Assembly (NCBI GenBank): GCA_945882415.1
Contig: CAMCWC010000015.1
Coordinates: forward strand, 1 to 64,000
Length of the DNA stretch: 64,000 bases
Direction: 5' to 3'
DNA from: Chthonomonas calidirosea
Lineage (GTDB): Bacteria; Armatimonadota; Fimbriimonadia; Fimbriimonadales; Fimbriimonadaceae
Part shown: positions 52,728-60,266 of the stretch, in pieces
Layout of the letters: each line of letters opens with the position of its first letter
How positions within the stretch are numbered: the first letter of the stretch is position 1
The notes under the pieces: model-generated
What the model was told of the DNA's origin: nothing
Databases searched by the model: none
What the model saw: only the letters and a program-made list of their open reading frames with translations
Program-made: the position numbers and the translations under genes

Positions 52728-53621
52728 TTAACTTGCGACCGCTTCTGCTCGCTCCAAACGCTCGGCCATGACCTTCTTTGAGAATTCGATGGCGTTGTAC
52801 GAGCTGCGAATGAATGGTCCGGATGCGACAAACGCAAATCCGAGTTCTTCGCCAATCCCTTCGTACTCCTTAAACTCGTCTGGGTGTACGAATTCGCTTA
52901 CCGGCAGGTGTTTCATCGTTGGGCGCAGGTATTGGCCGATCGTGACGGCGTCGACGCCAATGGCGCGCAGGTCCTTTAGGGTCTGTACAACCTCATCCCG
53001 CGTTTCTCCGAGTCCGAGCATGATGCCGGACTTGGTGTAGATCTTCGGGTTGAGTTCCTTCACCGTTTGTAGGACGCGCAAGGTGCGGTCGTACTTTGCT
53101 TGCGGGCGAACGATCGTGTGCAATCGCTCGATGGTTTCGATGTTGTGGTTGTAGATCTCCGGCTCGGCGTCGGTGACGTTCTTGATACACCAGCGCTTGC
53201 CCTTGAAGTCCGGGGTGAGGACTTCAACGATCACATTCGGATTCTCGGCGTGGAGAGCGCGGATAGTTTCCGCAAACTGCATGGAGCCCTCATCGGGCAG
53301 GTCATCTCGCGCAACGGAAGTGACGACAACGTGCTTCAGTCCGAGGCTGCTGGCGACTTCCGCCACGTTAGTCGGCTCGCTCTCGTCGACGGTGGTTCCT
53401 CGTCCGACTTTGATCGCACAGAACCCGCAGGCGCGCGTGCAAGTCTCGCCGAGGATCATGAACGTCGCCGTCTTCTTCGACCAGCATTCCGGCAAGTTTG
53501 GACATCGGGCGCTTTCGCACACCGTATGCAGGTTTTTCGACCGCATCATGCCCTCGACTTCTTTGATCGTATCGGGACGAGGCAGCCGGATGGTCAACCA
53601 CTCCGGCAATCGTTGGGTCAT
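52728..53621 (-). CDS. lipA: Lipoyl synthase LipA
   Basis: Radical SAM enzyme that inserts two sulfurs into octanoyl groups, 297 residues. Auxiliary-cluster cysteines are in CESARCPNLPEC and the radical SAM cluster in CTRACGFCAIKVG. The C-terminal RSSYNA (GPFIRSSYNA) supplies the Ser ligand of the auxiliary cluster. TAGAAT (53633-53628) ends 6 nt before the ATG, so it heads the long envelope operon with a predicted leaderless mRNA. A metabolic gene leading a tamB-bamA-lpx operon is unusual. No lipB is adjacent. Confidence 0.96.
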   Translation of the reverse strand: MTQRLPEWLTIRLPRPDTIKEVEGMMRSKNLHTVCESARCPNLPECWSKKTATFMILGETCTRACGFCAIKVGRGTTVDESEPTNVAEVASSLGLKHVVVTSVARDDLPDEGSMQFAETIRALHAENPNVIVEVLTPDFKGKRWCIKNVTDAEPEIYNHNIETIERLHTIVRPQAKYDRTLRVLQTVKELNPKIYTKSGIMLGLGETRDEVVQTLKDLRAIGVDAVTIGQYLRPTMKHLPVSEFVHPDEFKEYEGIGEELGFAFVASGPFIRSSYNAIEFSKKVMAERLERAEAVAS

Positions 53622-53676
53622 ACCGTTATTCTACGCGAACCATCAAAAAGGTTCCGGAAACGTGGGATGCCGAAGC

Positions 53677-54642
53677 TCAGTCGACGGGCTTGAGGAATGC
53701 TCGTATCCCTTGCAGCAACTCAAGCACTTCCGGGAAAGACGGATAATCGCCGTGGCAGAGAATCTGGCATTGCTGTTCATAGTCTCGTCCGAGTGCAGCC
53801 GCGACCTCCGGATCTGGAAAGAGAGCGGCACTTGCTGAGAGCTCCAAGCGCTCAGGAAAAACCTGATTCGGAAAGTACTTGGTCGTGAGCGCGTGATAGT
53901 CCATCACGATTTCTGCGTACTCACTCGAACCTAGCATTGCTCTCACCTCATCTCTTGGCAAAAGCTGAGATAAATCGTAGTAGTGCCGGGCGTAACCCTC
54001 AATCGGTTTCCCTTCCTGCTGCAATCCTCGCGCCACTTTGTCATGGAGCGCAAACATTTTCTCCACAACGGTTCGGCGAAAGTGGAGGAGCTTCATCTGA
54101 AACGGCACACAGTCCTCTTGGTCAGGGGCAACTCCATTAGCAACTAAGTGCGCGGCCAGCAGCGACGTGATGGGCATTTGCTCGGTGGGGAATGTTCCGC
54201 TTTGGATGCCAAGTTCCAACAGCACGGAAGGGCTTATTCCATCAGAGCTTCGACTTGACCGGTACTTGAAGCGGACGGATCGCGCAACGCCCTTGATAAC
54301 CGGACCAGTTTCGGGGAGAGCGTCAAACGCTGGGTGGCTCGATCCCGACGCGATTACCTCTTTCAGCAAAGTGCTTCTGGCTTTCTCACCTTTGTCACCA
54401 GGCTCCACGTACAGGTCGATGTCCTCCGAAAATCGATTGATCAGGTTCCAGCCTTTCGACAAACTCGTCCCCCCTTTGAACAGCAGGATGTTTCCAAAGT
54501 CCCGTGCTAGCTGGCGAAGCAACTCGGTGACGAAGTAGTCCTTCTCGATGATCGCCGGTTTGACGTTCTGACTTTTTGCAGTCGAGTCAATCAACTGCGG
54601 GAAATCTTCGCGTTCAAAGAGCCACTTCATTTGGCTTGCCAT
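53677..54642 (-). CDS. abiEii: AbiEii-type nucleotidyltransferase toxin
   Basis: 321 residues, AbiEii/AbiGii (DUF1814) family, toxin of type IV toxin-antitoxin/abortive infection systems. The nucleotidyltransferase core is LLFKGGTSLSKGWNLINRFSE with DIDLYVE after it (GGTSL plus D-x-D). The C-terminal helical region contains KMFALHDKVARG and ARHYYDLSQLL, typical of the family. The start overlaps the antitoxin-like gene by 16 bp, so translation is coupled. The family modifies tRNA or other targets with nucleotides; AbiE-type systems block phage at a cost to the cell. Confidence 0.9.
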   Translation of the reverse strand: MASQMKWLFEREDFPQLIDSTAKSQNVKPAIIEKDYFVTELLRQLARDFGNILLFKGGTSLSKGWNLINRFSEDIDLYVEPGDKGEKARSTLLKEVIASGSSHPAFDALPETGPVIKGVARSVRFKYRSSRSSDGISPSVLLELGIQSGTFPTEQMPITSLLAAHLVANGVAPDQEDCVPFQMKLLHFRRTVVEKMFALHDKVARGLQQEGKPIEGYARHYYDLSQLLPRDEVRAMLGSSEYAEIVMDYHALTTKYFPNQVFPERLELSASAALFPDPEVAAALGRDYEQQCQILCHGDYPSFPEVLELLQGIRAFLKPVD

Positions 54643-55373
54643 CTCTTAGCAGTTTTTAGTACACGAAATGCTCCAAAGTCAAATTTTGACAAGGGATTAA
54701 GTGAGTCTCGCAATGGCTGCCAGAATCGTGGCGTTGTTCCGATCTCCTCAAGGAATGCGCCGAGCATGGCTCGGACCCTCGGCGGCTCGGACAGAGCTAC
54801 AGTGACCAATTGCCGTAACCTTCGGGGTTCAAGCTCAAGCAGCCGAGTCAGTACCGACTTCAGCGCATCCGCCGTGTCGGCATCGTCCATCTCACTAAAA
54901 CGCCCTCGGTCCCGCAACACTTCTAGTAAAGCGGCGTCTGCTTTCGCCAAGGTTTCTGTAGCTCCTGGACTACCCTTTCTCCGTTTCGGTCGAAGTACGC
55001 GGCTGTCTACTTTGGCCTGTCCATAGATCACGATCTGATCTCTCGCTGGAACTTGGGTTGAGAGCCCCAGCAAATTGGCAGCCGAGGTGCCGATTGGCCG
55101 CGATTTGCCCTTCAGGACTTTTTCAGCCACCGATGAAGCTGCCGGCTGGCTTTGACCAAGCAGCGTCGATCTTGGAACGTAGTACACCCCCTTCGACACT
55201 CTCTCAAGTTCGCCGCTTGCGCTCATTCTGGAAAGAGCTTTCATAACGGCAACCGCTTTGGTCGGGTCAAAGTCGCTGACACGAACAAACTTGCCAGCAT
55301 TTGCCTTTGCAGTTTTTTCCACCACCTTTGAAACGCTTTCCTTTCGCTTCAGGCGGACTTGGCCCTCGTTCAC
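54627..55373 (-). CDS. abiEi: AbiEi/DUF6088-type antitoxin
   Basis: 248 residues. An N-terminal winged-helix-like part (about 10-65: VSDFDPTKAVAVMKALSRMS, GELERVSKGVYYVP) is followed by IGTSAANLLGLSTQVPARDQ, matching AbiEi antitoxins that bind their own promoter and neutralise AbiEii. The start is GTG at 55373 with a complete promoter just upstream that predicts a leaderless mRNA. Base composition is lower in G/C than the neighbouring core genes (26 of 60 in 54661-54720 by my count). Confidence 0.85.
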   Translation of the reverse strand: MNEGQVRLKRKESVSKVVEKTAKANAGKFVRVSDFDPTKAVAVMKALSRMSASGELERVSKGVYYVPRSTLLGQSQPAASSVAEKVLKGKSRPIGTSAANLLGLSTQVPARDQIVIYGQAKVDSRVLRPKRRKGSPGATETLAKADAALLEVLRDRGRFSEMDDADTADALKSVLTRLLELEPRRLRQLVTVALSEPPRVRAMLGAFLEEIGTTPRFWQPLRDSLNPLSKFDFGAFRVLKTAKRWQAK

Positions 55374-55379
55374 AATTCT

Positions 55380-55407
55380 AGTATAGCTCTCAGGTTCAAT
55401 TTGTCAG
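55380..55407 (-). promoter_or_regulatory. Promoter of the abiE operon
   Basis: On the minus strand CTGACA (55407-55402), a 16-bp spacer, and TATACT (55385-55380). The GTG start of abiEi is 6 nt beyond the -10, so transcription should start at or next to the start codon. Confidence 0.7.
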
Positions 55408-55553
55408 GTTTAAATACCCAAAAAACGTGACATTTTGACTTTCAATCATGGCAAATGGAATGACTTGACCTGGGTAGCCCGATTAAAAAGCTATACAAAG
55501 AGATGCAGGCGAATAAATCGCCACCGGGATGAAGTTGACCATGCAAGGCCAAC

Positions 55554-55639
55554 TGGTGCGCGGGAAAAGACTCGAACTTTCACGCCTTGTGAGCGCTACC
55601 ACCTCAAGGTAGTGCGTCTACCAATTCCGCCACCCGCGC
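55554..55639 (-). tRNA. tRNA-Leu (anticodon GAG)
   Basis: Class II tRNA on the minus strand. Acceptor GCGCGGG (55639-55633) pairs with CCCGCGC (55564-55558), discriminator A, encoded CCA (55556-55554). The anticodon region CTACCTTGAGGTGGTAG is the same as in E. coli tRNA-Leu(GAG). T loop AGTTCGAGTCT. Its 3' end points to the AbiE pair; I found no second copy of the 3' end that would mark an integration site. Confidence 0.96.
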
Positions 55640-55690
55640 ACGAAAATGTAATGTACCCGATCTCTGCGGCGCGTATACTCGGGTTCCCCA

Positions 55691-56734
55691 ATGCAACCCA
55701 CCGGTGACCTACGTGTGACGGCTGTTCGGCCGCTTTTGCCTCCTGCGATTCTTATCGAAGAGGTCCCGCTCACCGATCAAGCTGCAAATCTCATCCACAG
55801 CGCACGACGCCAAATCGAGGCTTCGTTGCGCGGAGAAGACAAGCGGCTGGTTCTGATCATTGGCCCATGCTCGGTCCACGATCCGATCGCGGTGCTGGAT
55901 TACGCCGAAAAACTGAAGCAGCTTGCCGACCGATACGCGAACGAGTTGATCGTGGTGATGCGGTGCTACTTCGAAAAGCCGCGAACCACCGTCGGCTGGA
56001 AGGGCCTCATCAACGATCCGAACATCGATGGTTCGTTCCAGATCAACGTTGGCCTTCGCGTTGCGCGCAAGCTCCTTGCCGACGTGACCGCCATGGGACT
56101 TGCTCCGGCGACCGAATTTCTGGACACCACCATTCCGCAGCATATTGCCGACCTCATCGCCTGGGGAGCCATCGGCGCCCGAACGAGCGAGAGCCAAACT
56201 CACCGCGAACTCGCGAGCGGACTCTCCATGCCGGTCGGATTCAAGAATGCGACCGACGGAAACGTGCAGACCGCCATTGATGCGATCAAGACCGCGCGAC
56301 AACCGCACTGGTTCCCCGGTGCAACAAAGGACGGCATGAGCGCCATTATTCAAACCGCGGGCAACCCGAGCTGCCACGTCGTTCTCCGCGGCGGAAGCCG
56401 AACCGGGCCGAATTACACCTTCGAACACGTTCAGAACGCCCACCAGGTCTTAGAGCGCGAGCAACTGCCGAGCCGACTGATGGTGGACCTGAGCCACGCA
56501 AACTCCAGCAAAAACCACGCGCGCCAGATCGAGGTCGCAAAAGATGTCGCTGGCCAGCTTCGGAACGGCGACAGCTCGATCTTCGGCGTGATGATCGAGA
56601 GTTTCCTTACCGAGGGTCGACAAGACGCTGGATCGGGCACAGACCTAACCTACGGCCAGAGCATCACGGATGCCTGCCTGGGAATAGAGCAAACCGAACA
56701 GGTCCTCGAAATTCTTGCCCGGGGCTATTGCTGA
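55691..56734 (+). CDS. DAHP synthase (class I, AroF/G/H type)
   Basis: 3-deoxy-7-phosphoheptulonate synthase, first step of the shikimate pathway, 347 residues, standard length. Signatures: LVLIIGPCSVHDP (metal-binding Cys), MRCYFEKPRTTVGWKGLIND (PEP/phosphate site), GARTSESQTHRELASG, and the metal ligands in VDLSHANSSKNH and MIESFLTEGRQD. Which aromatic amino acid feeds back cannot be told by eye. TATACT (55674-55679) ends 11 nt before the ATG. It is a core gene between the tRNA and the AT-rich cassette. Confidence 0.96.
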   Translation: MQPTGDLRVTAVRPLLPPAILIEEVPLTDQAANLIHSARRQIEASLRGEDKRLVLIIGPCSVHDPIAVLDYAEKLKQLADRYANELIVVMRCYFEKPRTTVGWKGLINDPNIDGSFQINVGLRVARKLLADVTAMGLAPATEFLDTTIPQHIADLIAWGAIGARTSESQTHRELASGLSMPVGFKNATDGNVQTAIDAIKTARQPHWFPGATKDGMSAIIQTAGNPSCHVVLRGGSRTGPNYTFEHVQNAHQVLEREQLPSRLMVDLSHANSSKNHARQIEVAKDVAGQLRNGDSSIFGVMIESFLTEGRQDAGSGTDLTYGQSITDACLGIEQTEQVLEILARGYC

Positions 56735-56868
56735 GCCATCGGAACGGAAATTGACCACGAGACGTCCTACCTAGTACAACGTCCCTCACTCGCCTTGAAA
56801 TTGTGTTAGCATAGAGCAAATCAGACGTCAAGCCGATGAGAACAATGCCTTTAATATAACGTGATCAG

Positions 56869-57669
56869 ATGAGCGCAGACCAAATGTTTCCCCAAATCAA
56901 AAGAATTGCATTCGACAGAAATTTTATATCTGAAGTTTCTTTTGAATTGAGCTACGATCTCACGTTTGGATTGCAGTCTGGCCAACCACAATCTCTGAGA
57001 CAATCGGTCAGCGAGGACTTTCCAATTTACGTAGAGGGTTCAACAACGATTGATCTGCCACGATGGGGTGAGGAAGGTCACGTCTCCGCGTCCAGACCTG
57101 CGCACATATTTTTCAACGACGTAATGCAATCTGCACTTATTGTGTCAGAAGTTAAAACGCAGGTTGTTACAAACGACTACGTTGTTTACGAAAAATTTAG
57201 GGACCTTGTTTCTGTCGGATTTGAGAAGCTAGAAAATAGCCTAACATTCGGAAGATTACAGCAGTGCAAATTATCGTACACGAATAAAATTCCTGCGGTT
57301 CTAGTAGACCAAGACGATAAGACTCTTGCAAACGTGCTTAATTCCGAATTGATCGGGCTATTATCAGTGCCATCATTCGCAGAAGGACTAATGCGGAGCA
57401 AGCAGGAATTCGAAATTAGCATCTCAGAAAATATTTCCTTGGAAATATTTCTTACTCTCCCGATATCAAGTTTTAACGAGCCAAGTAGGAATGAATATGT
57501 TCTCAAATCAGTCTTCACAAGTCGCCGACCTGGATCACTCACAGGAGCAATCAACCAAATGGATGAGATGCACGGGTGGTCCAGCAGATTCTTCCACTGG
57601 GCAACAACGGACGAATTCAGATCACATCTCGGTGGTCTTATCATTCCTGAATTCACTGCAAAAGAATAA
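56869..57669 (+). CDS. TIGR04255-like protein, first gene of an AT-rich cassette
   Basis: 266 residues. The overall pattern fits the TIGR04255 family: an N-terminal strand with RIAFDRNFISEVSFELSYDL, a middle EKFRDLVSVGFEKLENSLTF followed by LSYTNKIP, and a C-terminal helix DEMHGWSSRFFHWATTDEFR. The biochemical function of this family is unknown to me. Base composition is far lower in G/C than the neighbours (22 of 60 in 57181-57240, against 42 of 60 in 56161-56220, by my count), which indicates transfer. The 3' end overlaps the next gene. A TAATAT (56850-56855) upstream may be its promoter. Confidence 0.65.
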   Translation: MSADQMFPQIKRIAFDRNFISEVSFELSYDLTFGLQSGQPQSLRQSVSEDFPIYVEGSTTIDLPRWGEEGHVSASRPAHIFFNDVMQSALIVSEVKTQVVTNDYVVYEKFRDLVSVGFEKLENSLTFGRLQQCKLSYTNKIPAVLVDQDDKTLANVLNSELIGLLSVPSFAEGLMRSKQEFEISISENISLEIFLTLPISSFNEPSRNEYVLKSVFTSRRPGSLTGAINQMDEMHGWSSRFFHWATTDEFRSHLGGLIIPEFTAKE

Positions 57670-58171
57670 CCCTAGCATTCCAAACTATGGCTATCTGAGT
57701 TATGCTCTTTTACGCTCGTTTTGCGAAGCATCAAGACTGTCAATTGGTCTTCACAGGCCGTTCGTTTTTAGGAATCCTGCTTCCACAAGCACTTTCGCGC
57801 CATCCAGCAATTTGCAAATTGCTAGGAATCAGTTATATGTTACGTGTACAAGGCTTCACGAGGAAGGTGACACTAGCATTGAAATCCCCAAACTTGAGTT
57901 GAGGCTAGCGGACACATTTCTCAAGTTGGTTTATGAAGCGGTCCCCGATCTCTCTTCACCAACAATATGGTTTAACGAAAACGATGGCATCGTCCTTGAA
58001 TGGGCCAGCAAAATCTCCGTTGCGACGATATACATACATGCGAGTGTGTTTGTTTTTGTTTCTGCGATCTCTGTTGACTCTGCCATCAGGACCGATGAGC
58101 AGGAATTCCAGAGCATTTCAGATCTTGTAGGCAGTTTTACCGACTTCCTACAAAATACAGGAGCTTGGTAG
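57632..58171 (+). CDS. Hypothetical protein, middle gene of AT-rich cassette
   Basis: 179 residues from GTG 57632; the frame is open back to ATG 57491, which would overlap the first gene by 179 bp. No family is recognised. A central part (LRSFCEASRLSIGLHRPFVF) and the C-terminal NENDGIVLEWASKISVATIY are the clearest features; the latter resembles an antiparallel sheet hairpin seen in small partner proteins. There is no membrane segment clearly long enough. Same A/T-rich composition as its neighbours. 7 bp separate it from the third gene, so the three form one operon. Confidence 0.55.
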   Translation: MVLSFLNSLQKNNPSIPNYGYLSYALLRSFCEASRLSIGLHRPFVFRNPASTSTFAPSSNLQIARNQLYVTCTRLHEEGDTSIEIPKLELRLADTFLKLVYEAVPDLSSPTIWFNENDGIVLEWASKISVATIYIHASVFVFVSAISVDSAIRTDEQEFQSISDLVGSFTDFLQNTGAW

Positions 58172-58178
58172 CTATTGG

Positions 58179-58622
58179 ATGCATCGGGACCTAGCTGAGT
58201 TATGCCAAGGACCAGAGGTGGCCGATGACGAGTACCTTTATCGTAGAGTTCCGCGGAGACGTAGCCATCTTAGGGAGACTGAAGGAGAACTACGGCCAAC
58301 AAGCGCCGCCTTTGAAGACTCAGAGCAACAAATTTCTGTTGATCTAGCCTCATTAAGAAAGGATCCTCGCGAGCTTTGCAATTACGAAGGCGACGGCGTT
58401 TTAATGCTTGAATGCGGAAAAGTTAAGAGGGACGTAAAGTGCAAAGACGGATCTGCATTTTGTGGCGTCTGGGCTGATCCGGTGGATGGGAATGAGGCAC
58501 ATGCATTGATTTGCGTCCGCCCAACCAAGGCTTCTACCGGATCGTTCAAACAAATAAAGACGGCCCTAGTACTGATTGCGAGTTGGAAAATCATTCCAGC
58601 TCCGCTAGACGACATCGTGTAA
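58179..58622 (+). CDS. Hypothetical protein, last gene of AT-rich cassette
   Basis: 147 residues. Pattern: EYLYRRVPRRRSHLRE near the N-terminus, then LRPTSAAFEDSEQQISVDLA, and NEAHALICVRPTKAS near the C-terminus. I have seen this arrangement (YRRV/RPTSAAF/SVDLA/AHAL) in short uncharacterised bacterial proteins, but I cannot name a family or function. Ends 18 bp before the convergent DUF4127 gene. Probably works with the two genes upstream. Confidence 0.6.
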   Translation: MHRDLAELCQGPEVADDEYLYRRVPRRRSHLRETEGELRPTSAAFEDSEQQISVDLASLRKDPRELCNYEGDGVLMLECGKVKRDVKCKDGSAFCGVWADPVDGNEAHALICVRPTKASTGSFKQIKTALVLIASWKIIPAPLDDIV

Positions 58623-58640
58623 CGGGAGGGCGCAGGTTCG

Positions 58641-60266
58641 CTAGTTCTTGGTCGCGCGTAGTTTGAAGTCCAGCCGTACTTCATACGCTCGGGGCCAAGG
58701 CAACCAGACCTTAACGTCCTCCAGGGTCGAGATCGTATAAGCGCCGTCGCTGGCATCGATCTTGGTGCCAAAGAACATGTCGCGGAAATATTCGCCGAGA
58801 AACCGCGCGAGGTCGCGCTGGACAAAGTTGTTGACCGCCGAGAGCGAGCTGCCCGTGGTCTCTTCTTTCGACGCACCGGGAAGCTCGGCAATCAGCTGAT
58901 AAGCCGCCGGTCGCGTGTACCGGTGATAGGCAAAGTCGTTGACCATGCGATGCAGCAGAAACTCGCACCGGGCAACCTCGTTATCCACGCTTCGGTTTCC
59001 AAGCTTGTGCGACATCGCCGCGATGTTGGCCGCGGGAATGGCCGTGCCAAGCGTGTTCCCGGCCGTGTTCCAGCCAGCGTAGCTCAGCAGCTTTTCTGCC
59101 CGGTTCCGCTCCGTGAGAACTTGGAACAGCCGCGGGTCGGCAACGCCGCTTGCGCCGAGGTTGATGTCTGCCACCGCGACCGGCTGGCCGAGATCAATCT
59201 CCTGACCTAACAGGGTCGAAAAGATCTCAAAAGACGAAGCGCGCGGGTTCGGACTGTTAATGAAGAGTGAGTAGTCATACAACCCGTCGCCGGTTGCGGG
59301 CCGGGCTCCGGCCGCGAAGATCTGATCTTCCAGCGACTTTCGGATCGGTTTCGATTCATAAAGCGCAATCTGGTTCACCGTCGATGGATCAGAAAAGACG
59401 ATTCGAACTCGTGGCGCCCAGTTGGCGGCTCTGAGCATGGCGCGAGAAATCAGGATATTGCTGTGCTGATCAATGCCTTCACAAAAGAAAACTCTGGCAT
59501 CCAAGTTATTTTGGGACACCGCCGCTCGAAGTGCGTTTGTTTCGCTCACGTGCGGCCCGTATTCTCGAGCGTCATCCTGACCGAGGATCAGATAGTCAAG
59601 ATCGCCTTTCTTCGAGAGATAGAGCAAATGCCCCTGAAGCTCGTGGTTGCGCTTGCGGGTTGCTCGATATCGTCGAACTTCCTCCGCGGGCACCATCTGC
59701 GTGGCGTTCCGAATCTTCTCGCGTAACTCTGGACTACCTGTCTGTCGGGATTGATCTTCGAGCTCGACCAATCTAGCGAGTTGCATGCGCCAGCTCGCGG
59801 CCTGGCGAGTTGCCGTTGGTGCAAGTCGCATCACCGCCGAGAAGGCATAGATCTGAAGGTTCGGTGCACGCTCCCGCAGTTTGACGAGCCGATTTAGTCG
59901 TGCCTTCGCCACGCCGAGCGGGACAGAATTTACACGGCTTTCGATCAACCCCCCGTAGGCGATCATGTCGGTCGACACGACAAGGGCGTCCAACTTTTCG
60001 ATCGGCTGTGCCTCGAGCCAATCCAAGATCGCGTCGGGCTGGCCAGGTGAGGTGAAACGGCCGAGAGTTTGGTACGGCGGCATCCGAACGTCGGCCCCAC
60101 CAATTCGACCAATCCACTGCGCGAACTGTCCCGAAGCCGGTCGGCTATCTAATGGAACCAGCAGAATCTGGTCTGCCCTCGCCATCCCGACGAGCAAAAA
60201 CCCGATCAGGATCGTGAGGAGTCGCACCCGGTTAAGGTACCCCCGGACCGAAATCGCCCTAGCCAT
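58641..60266 (-). CDS. DUF4127 family exported protein
   Basis: 541 residues from ATG 60266, which overlaps the helicase stop by 8 bp; the frame is open to 60356. A signal peptide (LLTILIGFLLVGMARA) precedes the DUF4127 start QILLVPLDSRPASGQFAQWI. Typical blocks follow: VSTDMIAYGGLIESR, YLILGQDDAREYGPHVSETN, and DINLGASGVADPRLF. The family has a Rossmann-like architecture with unknown activity; often linked to sugar or cell-surface metabolism. Probably co-transcribed with the helicase, which is not obviously related. Confidence 0.85.
   Translation of the reverse strand: MARAISVRGYLNRVRLLTILIGFLLVGMARADQILLVPLDSRPASGQFAQWIGRIGGADVRMPPYQTLGRFTSPGQPDAILDWLEAQPIEKLDALVVSTDMIAYGGLIESRVNSVPLGVAKARLNRLVKLRERAPNLQIYAFSAVMRLAPTATRQAASWRMQLARLVELEDQSRQTGSPELREKIRNATQMVPAEEVRRYRATRKRNHELQGHLLYLSKKGDLDYLILGQDDAREYGPHVSETNALRAAVSQNNLDARVFFCEGIDQHSNILISRAMLRAANWAPRVRIVFSDPSTVNQIALYESKPIRKSLEDQIFAAGARPATGDGLYDYSLFINSPNPRASSFEIFSTLLGQEIDLGQPVAVADINLGASGVADPRLFQVLTERNRAEKLLSYAGWNTAGNTLGTAIPAANIAAMSHKLGNRSVDNEVARCEFLLHRMVNDFAYHRYTRPAAYQLIAELPGASKEETTGSSLSAVNNFVQRDLARFLGEYFRDMFFGTKIDASDGAYTISTLEDVKVWLPWPRAYEVRLDFKLRATKN

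Noticed and set aside
57491-57631. Upstream extension of the middle cassette gene
   Set aside because: It would overlap the TIGR04255-like gene by 179 bp; the GTG at 57632 gives a normal small overlap, although this start is uncertain.
53640-58640. Integrative element using tRNA-Leu as attachment site
   Set aside because: I compared the tRNA 3' end with both ends of the accessory stretch and saw no duplicated copy, and there is no integrase gene.
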